Shown one piece after another: positions 43,303 through 51,624 of a stretch of 64,000 nucleotides of DNA. Source of the DNA: Poriferisodalis sp965116245 (GTDB taxonomy: Bacteria > Actinomycetota > Acidimicrobiia > Acidimicrobiales > Poriferisodalaceae); the NCBI GenBank assembly GCA_965116245.1, contig OZ220497.1, forward strand, positions 2,542,001-2,606,000, given 5' to 3'. A model generated the notes under the pieces. That model was not told the DNA's origin, did not search any database, and saw only the letters and a program-made list of their open reading frames with translations. The position numbers and the translations under genes are program-made. Each line of letters begins with the position of its first letter. Position 1 is the first letter of the stretch.

Positions 43303-45408
43303 ATGAGACAGATCGGTAGACGCAGACTCGCAGTACAGCTCGCAGTCTTGGTGAGCCTGCTGGCCGCGAGCATCTCCCTGATTGCTGACCCAGCGTCCGC
43401 GGAGGGGGATTTGCCGAATGAGCCCACTAACGCGCAGGTGACGCTCACTTCTGATGCAAAGTTCGCGACGGCGACGGTGACGTGGAATCATAATAACAAT
43501 GACACCAATTGTGCTGTGACTCAATTTCACCTAGACTGGTCAGTGTATGCACCGGGGAAAGATGAAGACGATGACGAGGAGCCGGTGGATCTGGAGGCGA
43601 CTGATCTTGTTGCCAGCAGTGCGCCTAAGACCTTTACCAAGACTGGTCTGCTACTGGAGAGACGCTATCGCCTAATTATGTTTGCCGACGGTACGGGTGA
43701 CGGGTGTGACCCCGAGGACTCCTACTCGGACGAGTCCGCTGATCTGTACTTCACCACACCCGCGGCTTCTACCGGTGATGGTGGCGACGGTGGCACGCCA
43801 CCTACGAATGTTCCTCCTACTACCGCCGCGACTACTTCGTCTACGACTGCGACTACTGCAGCCTCATCTAAGCCTGCGGCTCCGTCTAACGTAACTGCGA
43901 CTGTGTTGACGGAAGGGTCGGTGAGGTTGTCGTGGGATGATCCTGGTGATGCTTCAATTCAACGGTATCAGTATCGTCAAAGGAAGGTTGGGACCGAATT
44001 TGAGTGGAGTGATCCGGTAAATGTTGCTGGTTCGGATGCGGATACGGTAAGTGCCACCGCGGGTGGGCTGGCTGCTAACACCGCTTACCGCTTCCGGGTA
44101 CGCGCTCGCAACAGAGCAGGTTGGGGTGATTGGTCAACTAACGTGGAGATTACTACGACTACGACAACAACCACCACGACAACCACAACTTTACCGGCAA
44201 CTCTTCCAGGCAAACCACAAAATTTGAGTGTGAACGCTGGCGCTGGTGAAGCATATTTGCAGTGGAGTGACTTGGGTGATAGTACTGTTACGAGTTGGGA
44301 ATATATTTACGGCAGAACACGCACAAATCCTGATAGTCACTGGACGGATTGGGAGACGATTCCGGGCTCGGACGCGTCTACTACTAGTTATACGATTACT
44401 GGTTTGACTGATAACAACGTTTGTGTGCGTATTCAAGCTCGTAACGCTCGCGGGGACGGTAAGGCCTCGGACATTGTGTGTAACAAGGTTCCAGCGAAGG
44501 TTGCTGCGTTGTCGACTCCGAGTTTGAGTGTGTTGGAGGGTGACACGGGGAGGGTTGCTATCGCGTTCACGGTGACGTTGACCGAGAACGCGCCGTCTGG
44601 TGGGCTGGTTGTTCCTGTTGCTTCTAGAACCGATTATGGGTCTACTGCGACTTCTAGTGATGATTGTGACACGCTAGATCCTGTCACGGCAGACTATTGT
44701 GAGAATAACGTGACTAGCGTGACGGTTGCTGCGGGCAGCAAGACGGCTGCGTTTGTGTGGCGCATTATTGGTGATGACCGTGTGGAAGGCAACGAAACGT
44801 TCCACATGCACATCGATGAGCAGGCTGGTGACAGTTCGTTGGCGAGTTTGGGTTGGGGCGCCGGTCCGATACTCGCGATCAACATCATTGACGACGACCG
44901 CGCAACCAGCGGCGGTGGATCCGGCGGCGGTACTGGTGGTGGCGGCGGATCCGGCGGTGGAGGCGGGGGCGGTTCGGGAACTGTTACCACACAATCCCCA
45001 ACCACAACCGCCACGACTACGCCTACCACTACTTCTGTTTCACCAGCATCAACTGGGCTGCGGCTCTCTATAAGGGTGGACCCTGCGACCGGCACGGTAT
45101 ATCTGAGGTGGCAAGACCCAGGCGACGACACAATCGTCAGATACGAATACCGTCAACGCAGCTCCACCAGCGACAGTTGGACTACATGGATCCCCATACC
45201 CGGCTCAAACACAGACACCACCAAACACACACTCACCGGCATCACCGGCAACCAAATCTGTATCCAACTACAAGCAGTAACCTCCAACGGCAACACCATC
45301 GGCTCCACCGAATACTGCCTCAACCTCAAAACCGGCGCACTAACCGCCCGCAACGGAGAACGCATCGCTCTCGCCCTACTAAGACTCATCGTTGGCCTAC
45401 TGGGTTGA
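43303..45408 (+). CDS. Secreted fibronectin type III / Calx-beta domain protein
   Basis: A 701-residue exported protein. Signal peptide at residues 1-30 (MRQIGRRRLAVQ, hydrophobic core, cleavage near DPASA-EG). Domains in order: an FN3-like domain (about 37-155), a Thr-rich linker, FN3 (about 190-285, KPAAPSNVTATVLTEGSVRLSW), a poly-Thr linker, FN3 (about 300-395), a Calx-beta-like domain (about 405-545, TPSLSVLEGDTGRVAIAF), a Gly/Ser linker then Thr-rich linker, and a final FN3 (about 600-685), ending in a hydrophobic tail (LALLRLIVGLLG) that might anchor it. Likely a surface protein for adhesion or host interaction. ATG 43303 follows AAAGGA. Base composition is AT-richer within than in nearby metabolic genes. 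Confidence 0.8.
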   Translation: MRQIGRRRLAVQLAVLVSLLAASISLIADPASAEGDLPNEPTNAQVTLTSDAKFATATVTWNHNNNDTNCAVTQFHLDWSVYAPGKDEDDDEEPVDLEATDLVASSAPKTFTKTGLLLERRYRLIMFADGTGDGCDPEDSYSDESADLYFTTPAASTGDGGDGGTPPTNVPPTTAATTSSTTATTAASSKPAAPSNVTATVLTEGSVRLSWDDPGDASIQRYQYRQRKVGTEFEWSDPVNVAGSDADTVSATAGGLAANTAYRFRVRARNRAGWGDWSTNVEITTTTTTTTTTTTTLPATLPGKPQNLSVNAGAGEAYLQWSDLGDSTVTSWEYIYGRTRTNPDSHWTDWETIPGSDASTTSYTITGLTDNNVCVRIQARNARGDGKASDIVCNKVPAKVAALSTPSLSVLEGDTGRVAIAFTVTLTENAPSGGLVVPVASRTDYGSTATSSDDCDTLDPVTADYCENNVTSVTVAAGSKTAAFVWRIIGDDRVEGNETFHMHIDEQAGDSSLASLGWGAGPILAINIIDDDRATSGGGSGGGTGGGGGSGGGGGGGSGTVTTQSPTTTATTTPTTTSVSPASTGLRLSIRVDPATGTVYLRWQDPGDDTIVRYEYRQRSSTSDSWTTWIPIPGSNTDTTKHTLTGITGNQICIQLQAVTSNGNTIGSTEYCLNLKTGALTARNGERIALALLRLIVGLLG

Positions 45409-45436
45409 CGTCCTAGGTTGAGCTACTAGGTTGACT

Positions 45437-45470
45437 TGCGGGGACTGCCTCAACTGAGCCAGTCCCCGCA
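45437..45470 (+). terminator. Strong hairpin after FN3 gene
   Basis: An 11-bp perfect stem, TGCGGGGACTG paired with CAGTCCCCGCA around a 12-nt loop, begins 28 bp after the stop codon. There is no clear T-run, so it could be a non-canonical or bidirectional terminator. Confidence 0.55.
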
Positions 45471-45586
45471 GGTCTTACGGGCTCTTCCGTTTTGAGTCGG
45501 GTCGTGTGGCCTGATCGGTTGTGGGTAGGACGCGAGCGATGGGCTCGCAGAATCGGTGCCGTCCTGTCGCCGAGTCTGGAGCCCCT

Positions 45587-45874
45587 GTGTCTGTTGATCC
45601 TACGCGTGTGTGCGAGTTGTTATTCAGTTGGCCCGATTTAGTAGTCCTTGAAGTTACCGTAATCGAGGTCGGTGGGCTTCGGGTGAGGATCGAGACCAGC
45701 CTGCCGCGTCCGGTCTGTAGCGGCTGCGGTGGTGTTGTGCATGTGAAAGACCGCAACGAGTTCGATACGATGCTGGCTCACGCCACCCAAGTCGCAGATC
45801 CTTTTCCTGTTCACAAGCTCGCAAACACTCTCCTGGATGAATGCCGACGCAGAGTCCAAAACGAGACTTTCTGA
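45587..45874 (+). pseudogene. ISL3 transposase remnant (internally deleted)
   Basis: The frame joins an ISL3 transposase N-terminus (LEVTVIEVGGLRVRIE and the zinc-type CSGCGGVVH) directly to an interior segment (FDTMLAHATQVADPFPVHK, LANTLLDECRRRVQNE). The residues that would normally lie between them, including the helix-turn-helix, are missing, so it is an internal-deletion product. It ends where the later ISL3 copy begins. Confidence 0.7.
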
Positions 45875-47223
45875 GGCTTCGCGTTTTTGGGGGGTGGGGT
45901 GGGTTGAGGGTCCCCGTTTCGGGGTCGAGGCTGTGGGGGGATCGGTGTTTGGAAGACGCCGTTCCCTGGAGGGCCTCGATGGTGAAGGATGCTGTTGGTC
46001 TGCGGTTTTGGTTGCCGCATGTTGAGGTGGTGGGGGTGTTGGTTGACGCGCCCGATGAGCTGGTGGTAGCGGTTCAATCAAGCGAGCGTCGCCCGGCGTG
46101 CTCGAACTGCGGGATGCGTTGTGGGAGGGTGCATGACCGCCGTGATGTGAAAGTTCGTGACCTGGATAGTTCTGGTCGTCCGGTGACGTTGGTGTGGAAA
46201 CGGCGCCGCTTGATCTGCGACGCCTGCAGTGTGCGGTTCAGTGAGCACAACACAGCCTTCGAGGGTCGCCTCACAGCACGCCTAGCGCGTCAGCTAGTCA
46301 CCGACGCGCGTGACATGACCATTAGCGCGGTAGCTCGCCGTTACGGGCTGAGCTGGCACACGATCATGGCACTAGTGCGCGCCTATGAGGGTGTTCTAGG
46401 GCGTAACCGCCGCCGGCAGCACTGCGGGTTGTTGTTGGTGGATGAGACGTCCATACAGCGCCGCCACCGCTACGTAACCGTGCTAGTGAACGGTGATACC
46501 GGCGAAGTGCTAGCCATGGTCGCGCACCGCAACAAAGCCGCACTTACAGCGTTTTTCGTTGCCCAGGGGCGCCGCTGGTGCCGCGGTGTGCACACTGTGG
46601 TGTCTGACGGCTCAACTGCTTACACCGAAGCGGTACGCCAGCACATCGGTCACGCCCGTCACGTGGGGGACCGGCTTCGATGTCATCAGATGGTTCCAAA
46701 ACGGCCTGGTTGCGGTCAGACGCGACATTCAACGCCAACCCGACGGTGTCAAGCCCAGATTCGATCCTGACGTGTTCCGCGCCAGGTTCTTGCTGCTAAA
46801 ACGGCCCGACAAACTCAACCCAGCCGAACACGAACGACTCCACCGGCTCTTCGCCGCTCACCCCAGACTGAAAACAGCATGGGACGCTCTCGCCGAATTA
46901 CACAACCTGTACCTCGCCGACGACCACCAAGGCGCTCTCGCTGCACTGGACCGGTTCTGTGACCTCTACAGCACCAGCGACATACCCGAGTTCGACGAAA
47001 CTGTTGACACACTCGTCAGGTGGTACCCCGAAATCCTGAACTGGCACCACACAAGCCGACCCTCCAACGGACGTATCGACCGCACCAACAACCTACTCCA
47101 AATCCTACGCCGCACAGCCCACGGCTTCACCCAAATCGCCAACTACCAAGCACGCAGCATCCTACTCATCTAACCTCAAACCACCGAACCCAACACCCCC
47201 ACCCCCAAAAAACGCGAAGGGCC
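45875..47223 (+). mobile_element. ISL3-family insertion sequence with imperfect terminal inverted repeats
   Basis: The left end GGCTTCGCGTTTTTGGGGGG (45875 onward) and the right end, read in reverse complement, GGCCCTTCGCGTTTTTTGGG, match as imperfect inverted repeats of about 25 bp. Between them lies one ISL3-type transposase gene, frameshifted. Flanking 8-bp target duplications are not evident. It sits between two older remnants of the same family, indicating repeated insertion at this site. Confidence 0.7.
45979..47173 (+). pseudogene. ISL3 family transposase, frameshifted
   Basis: Two frames together give a full ISL3 transposase. The first (ATG 45979 to about 46672) holds the zinc-ribbon-like CSNCGMRCGR and CDACS, the helix-turn-helix TISAVARRYGLSWHTIMALV, and the catalytic Asp segments LLVDETSIQRRHRY and VVSDGSTAYTEAV. 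The second (about 46675 to 47173) continues FDVIRWFQNGLVAVRRDI to the C-terminal SNGRIDRTNNLLQILRRTAHGF. A one-base gain at 46671-46675 (CCGGCTTCGAT where CCGCTTCGAT or similar is expected) shifts frame. It is probably inactive; no slippery sequence supports programmed shifting. Confidence 0.8.
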
Positions 47224-47246
47224 AGGAAAGCAGGGCCGTGCGGTGA

Positions 47247-47794
47247 TTGATGTTGCAGCTGAGCTGGTCGCAAGATGGGCATCTGGTGATGGACGCTGTA
47301 TTCGCCTATGGCGAAGTACTGATAGACGATCCGAACCGGTTCGGCGATGTCGAAGCCATAGGGAACGGACGAAACACTACGCGCCAGCACCGGCCAGTTC
47401 GATACCCCGGTGGTGGTCGACTCAGATCGTCAATGTCGCCGCTGGTCAGCTCCTCGACGTGGTCACGTGCCACGACTCAACCAAACCAGCACAGTGGCTC
47501 GCGCAGCGGCCTGCCGAGTGGCTGGGAGCGATCCAATGGGCGACGCTCGACCTGCCGGGCCCCTATCGCAACGTGTTCGACACCGTGCCAGCTCACGCCA
47601 CCCAAGTCGCGGGCCCGTTCCATATGCACAAGCTCGCTAACACTCGTGTTGATGAATGCCACAAGAGACTCCAGAACGATTCAAACACCGCAACTGGCGA
47701 ATCCGAGCACTCCTCTACGCAGGCAAACCCAACTGGAACCTACTCCGCATCATCAGACCCCGCTGAAACCGGAAGAGCCAGCAAACCCAACTAG
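47247..47794 (+). pseudogene. ISL3 transposase remnant, frameshifted
   Basis: Interior ISL3 transposase segments persist in two frames: VMDAVFAYGEVLIDDPNRF in one, then TQIVNVAAGQLLDVVTCHD, AQWLAQRPAEWLGAIQW and FDTVPAHATQVAGPFHMHK in another, with a frame change near 47380-47410. No N-terminal zinc domain or C-terminus remains. It is a different relic from the one at 45.6 kb but of the same subfamily, sharing the AHATQVA and KLANT segments. Confidence 0.7.
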
Positions 47795-48102
47795 AACTTG
47801 CTCTCCAACATCCAACCCCGCCAAAACCGGAAGAGCCCCTAATCCAGCGAACGCCAATTACGCCAAACAGCCCAGAGCGAATCACCCATCAGTGCTGTCA
47901 CGCTCACACGACAACTCCAACCGATGACGAAGCTGGCCCCGCGACGAACTTCACCGTGCCGTGCCTAATCACTGTTCAGCTGACGCACCAAACCGCCCAC
48001 GTAGATCCTGCTCCGCCTCGCTATAACGAAGAGTCACCGCATCCCCTGCAACCTTCCTCGCGGCATGTTTTCAACCTCACTCTCCAACATAGAGTGTCTC
48101 GT
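47795..48102. other. Gene-free spacer between IS relics and RCC1 gene
   Basis: The 308 bp contain further weak transposase-derived sequence in the first part (repeats of ACCGGAAGAGCC at about 47770 and 47830) and then the downstream region of the RCC1 gene. No gene is seen. Confidence 0.5.
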
Positions 48103-51100
48103 CTAATAGACACTCAATAGCGATGAGCGTTTCCCCCAGCAGGTGGCAGTGCCGTCTGTTAGTATCCCACAAACGAGAGAAGCGGAGATTGTGATGGTAT
48201 TGTATTTGCCGCTGGGAACTGTCGATTGTCCGAACAGGTTCCTGCCCCAGCAGGCGGCGGTGCCGTCTGTGCGAATCCCACACCAGGTAAATCCTTGCGC
48301 TGTGATGATTTTATATTTGCCGCCAGGCACCGCCAATTGGCCATAGTCGTTGTTGCCCCAACACACAACTGTTCCATTTGTTCTAATCCCACACCAGGTA
48401 TACCAGCCAGCTTTGATGGTTTTGTATTTGCCGCTGGGTACCGCCAATTGTCCATAGTCATTGTTGCCCCAACACACAACTGTTCCATTTGTTCTAATCC
48501 CACACACGGTAGAACTGCTGGCTTTGATGGTTTTGTATTTGCCGCTGGGTACCGCCAATTTTCCATAGTCGTTGTTGCCCCAGCATACAACTGTTTCATT
48601 TGTTCTAATCCCACACCAGGTAGACCCGCTGGCTGTGATGGTCTTGTACTTGCCGCCCGGTACCGCCAATTGTCCATGGTCGTTGTTGCCCCAGCATACA
48701 ATTGTTCCATTTGTTCTAATCCCACACACGGTAGACCCGATGGCTTTGATGGTTTTGTATTTGCCGCTGGGTACCGCCAATTGTCCATGGTCGTTGTTGC
48801 CCCAGCAGACAGCTGTTCCATTTGTTCTAATCCCACACGAGTAACGTCCTCGGATTGTGATGGATTTGTATTTGCCGCCCGGTACCGCCAATTGTCCATG
48901 GTCGTTGTTGCCCCAACAGACAGCTGTTCCATTTATTCTAATCCCACACGAGTGGGAATCTACGGCTGTGATGGCTTTGTATGTGCCGCTAGGCACCGTC
49001 GATAGACCCCACGAGTTGGTGCCCCAGCAGACGGCGGTGCCGTCCGTGCGTATCCCACACGAGTGCCAAACTCCGGTTGTGATGGCCTTGTATGTGCCGC
49101 TAGGCACCGTCGATAGACCCCACGAGTTGGTGCCCCAGCAGACGGCGGTGCCGTCCGTGCGTATCCCACACGAGTGCGAATATCCGGTTGTGATGGCCTT
49201 GTATGTGCCGCTAGGCACCGTCGTCTCCCCTGCCCCGTTGTAGCCCCAGCAGACGGCGGTTCCGTCCGTGCGTATCCCACACGAGTGCGAATCTCCGGCT
49301 GTGATGGCCATGTAATCGCCGCTGGGCACCGTCGTCTGCCCGTATTCGTTGTAGCCCCAGCAGCTGGCGGTGCCGTCCGTGCGTATCCCACACGAGTGCG
49401 AATATCCGGCTGTGATGGCCATGTATGTGCCGCTGGGTACAGTCAATTGCCCGAATCCGTTGTTGCCCCAGCAGGTGGCGGTGTCGTTTGTGCGTATCCC
49501 ACACGAGTGCGATCCTCCGGCTGCGATGGCCTTGAATGTGCCGCTAGGCACCGTCGTCTGCCCGTATTCGTTGTAGCCCCAGCAGCTGGCGGTGCCGTCT
49601 GTGCGTATCCCACACGAGTGCGATCCTCCGGCTGCGATGGCCTTGAATGTGCCGCTAGGCACCTTTGACTGCCCTGAATAATTTCTCCCCCAGCAGGTGG
49701 CGGTGCCGTCGGTGCGTATCCCACACCTGTGCGATTCTCCCGCTGTGATGGCCTTGAATGTGCCGCTGGGCGCTGTCAAATTTCCGAATTGGTTGTTGCC
49801 CCAGCATGTTGCGGTGCCGCCGGTGCGTATCGCACACGAGTGTGACTGTCCGGCTGTGATGGCCGTGAATTTGCCCTCCGGCACGTCGGTTTGTTGGTGT
49901 TGGTTGTTGCCCCAGCAGGTAGCGGTTCCGTTCGTGTGTATTGCACACGAGTGTGACTGTCCGGCTGTGATGGATTTGTATTTGCCGCTGGGCACGTCGG
50001 TTTGTTCGTGTTGGTTGTTGCCCCAGCAGGTTGCGCTGCCGTTTGTGCGTATCGCACACGAGTGAGAAAAGTCCGCTGTGATAGCTTTGAATTTGCCGCT
50101 GGGCACGCTGGTTTGTCCATGTTGGTTCGTACCCCAGCACGTGGCGGTATTATCTGTGCGTATCCCACACGAGTGCCATAATCCAGTTGTGATTGCTTTG
50201 AATGTGCCGATGGGCACCGTCGATTGCCCATAGTCGTTGCTGCCCCAGCATACGGCAGTGCCGTTTGTGCGCAACCCACACGAGTGCCAATATCCCGCTG
50301 TGATAGCTTTGTATTTGCCGCTGGGCACGTTGGTTTGTCCGTATTGGTTGTAGCCCCAGCAGGTGGCAGTGCCGTTTGTGCGTAACCCACACGAGTGCAG
50401 ATATCCGGCTGCAATGGCCCTATATGTGCCGCTGGGCACAGACAATTGCCCAAATCCGTTGTTGCCCCAGCAGACGGCAGTGCCGTTTGTGCGCAACCCA
50501 CACGAGTGCCGAGACCCGGCTGTGATGGCCTTGTATTTGCCGTTTGACACTTCGGTTTGCCCGTGTTCGTTGTTGCCCCAGCATGTTGCAGTGCCGCTTG
50601 TACGTATCCCACACGAGTGAAACCTGCCAGCCGTGATGGCAGAGTAGCCACTCCCGGACGTACTACGGGTAGCCGACGGCGTCGTAGTCGTTGTCGTCGT
50701 AGTAGTCGTTGTGGTCGTTGTAGTTGTCGGTGGCGTTGTAGTCGTTGATGTCGTCGTGGACGAAGTAGGCGTACTAGTTGTCGTAGCAGCTATAGTTGTG
50801 GTAGTTGCTGTAGTAGGTGGCGCTACGCAGTCTTCGTAGAGCATGTTGCCACCGGTATAGCTGTAATCAGTGGCAGGATTGATCGGATACGATGCCGCAG
50901 TCGGACTCGTTTTGCTGCGCTTCCATCCACCCGCTTCGTAACAATCCTGATACGTTTCAAATGCGAGCCAGTTAGTGTTAGTAGTAAATGTGCTGGACCA
51001 TACAGTCTCACCTTGACCCGGACTACACGACGTGGGTGCTTGGGGTGTCACTCCGATTCGATACGACGTGGCTGATGTCAGCCCCTCAAACCTCTTAGAC

Positions 51101-51435
51101 GTGACCGTCACAGGCACAGTCAAAACCGTTGAACCGGCACTACCGATCTCATTGAGTTTTAGCTCGTAGTTCTCTGGTTTGCAGCCACCTGCCCCTTCGA
51201 CGAACGTCACCGTCGCCGCATCGTGGGTCACACCAGACACAGTAACATTCACAGGCGACGTCGGCGGCGCAGCAGCCGCTGGCTGTGCTACCAGAGCGAG
51301 AGTCGCCACCAGCAACGAACCGACGAGCGGCACTACCCGCCACCGACAGCGACCGCGCGCCGCCCGGCGATGTTGACCGTCCGCTATCGCGGATGGTTGG
51401 CTTGCACCGCGAACTTGTAGTCGAGACCATGTCAT
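48103..51435 (-). CDS. Secreted RCC1-like repeat protein with N-terminal FN3-type domain
   Basis: A protein of about 1110 residues. A long basic n-region and hydrophobic segment (VVPLVGSLLVATLALVAQP, near residue 36-54) form the signal peptide. An FN3-like domain follows (about 60-155), then a Cys-containing region, a Thr/Ser-rich linker (about 210-255) and 23 tandem units of 37 residues to the C-terminus. Each unit has HSCGIRTxGTAxCWG plus VPSGxYKAI, the RCC1-like beta-propeller repeat, with two Cys that could pair. 23 units suggest about three seven-bladed propellers. ATG 51435 has GAGGTG seven bases upstream; GTG 51450 overlaps that site. Probably a surface or secreted binding protein, with host interaction inferred. 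Confidence 0.85.
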   Translation of the reverse strand: MTWSRLQVRGASQPSAIADGQHRRAARGRCRWRVVPLVGSLLVATLALVAQPAAAAPPTSPVNVTVSGVTHDAATVTFVEGAGGCKPENYELKLNEIGSAGSTVLTVPVTVTSKRFEGLTSATSYRIGVTPQAPTSCSPGQGETVWSSTFTTNTNWLAFETYQDCYEAGGWKRSKTSPTAASYPINPATDYSYTGGNMLYEDCVAPPTTATTTTIAATTTSTPTSSTTTSTTTTPPTTTTTTTTTTTTTTTTPSATRSTSGSGYSAITAGRFHSCGIRTSGTATCWGNNEHGQTEVSNGKYKAITAGSRHSCGLRTNGTAVCWGNNGFGQLSVPSGTYRAIAAGYLHSCGLRTNGTATCWGYNQYGQTNVPSGKYKAITAGYWHSCGLRTNGTAVCWGSNDYGQSTVPIGTFKAITTGLWHSCGIRTDNTATCWGTNQHGQTSVPSGKFKAITADFSHSCAIRTNGSATCWGNNQHEQTDVPSGKYKSITAGQSHSCAIHTNGTATCWGNNQHQQTDVPEGKFTAITAGQSHSCAIRTGGTATCWGNNQFGNLTAPSGTFKAITAGESHRCGIRTDGTATCWGRNYSGQSKVPSGTFKAIAAGGSHSCGIRTDGTASCWGYNEYGQTTVPSGTFKAIAAGGSHSCGIRTNDTATCWGNNGFGQLTVPSGTYMAITAGYSHSCGIRTDGTASCWGYNEYGQTTVPSGDYMAITAGDSHSCGIRTDGTAVCWGYNGAGETTVPSGTYKAITTGYSHSCGIRTDGTAVCWGTNSWGLSTVPSGTYKAITTGVWHSCGIRTDGTAVCWGTNSWGLSTVPSGTYKAITAVDSHSCGIRINGTAVCWGNNDHGQLAVPGGKYKSITIRGRYSCGIRTNGTAVCWGNNDHGQLAVPSGKYKTIKAIGSTVCGIRTNGTIVCWGNNDHGQLAVPGGKYKTITASGSTWCGIRTNETVVCWGNNDYGKLAVPSGKYKTIKASSSTVCGIRTNGTVVCWGNNDYGQLAVPSGKYKTIKAGWYTWCGIRTNGTVVCWGNNDYGQLAVPGGKYKIITAQGFTWCGIRTDGTAACWGRNLFGQSTVPSGKYNTITISASLVCGILTDGTATCWGKRSSLLSVY
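48106..50637 (-). repeat. 23 tandem 111-bp RCC1-type coding repeats
   Basis: Units of 37 codons follow each other without spacers; the last is partial (30 codons). Neighbouring units are more alike than distant ones: units 14 and 15 differ at two residues, and units 16-21 share the NNDHGQLAVP or NNDYGQLAVP core. That is the pattern of recent unit duplication or gene conversion. Array length is likely to vary among strains. Confidence 0.85.
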
Positions 51436-51611
51436 GCAATTACACCTCACTCGATAGTGAACGAGGCAGCAATATAGGCACCCACGAGAGCCGAGCCAAC
51501 ATTGCAGACCTCACCCGCCAACACCGGAAGAGTCAGTTTACCATGGCCGCGGACTCTCAAGGTTGGCCTGCTGTGACGGCTGTCGCGCCGCGCGATATGT
51601 GAAATATGTGA

Positions 51612-51617
51612 GATACT
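51612..51617 (+). promoter_or_regulatory. Possible -10 element of a leaderless transcript
   Basis: GATACT lies seven bases upstream of the GTG 51625 start of the dioxygenase gene. There is no Shine-Dalgarno sequence, so a leaderless transcript beginning at the GTG is plausible, as is common in actinobacteria. No convincing -35 hexamer is visible. Confidence 0.3.
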
Positions 51618-51624
51618 TGCGCTA

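Noticed and set aside
46660..46690. Programmed frameshift in ISL3 transposase
   Set aside because: No slippery heptamer is visible and ISL3 transposases are usually single-frame; a one-base gain explains it.
48106..50637. Regularly spaced repeat resembling a CRISPR or satellite
   Set aside because: The 111-bp period is 37 codons and encodes RCC1-type units in one continuous frame, so it is a protein repeat.
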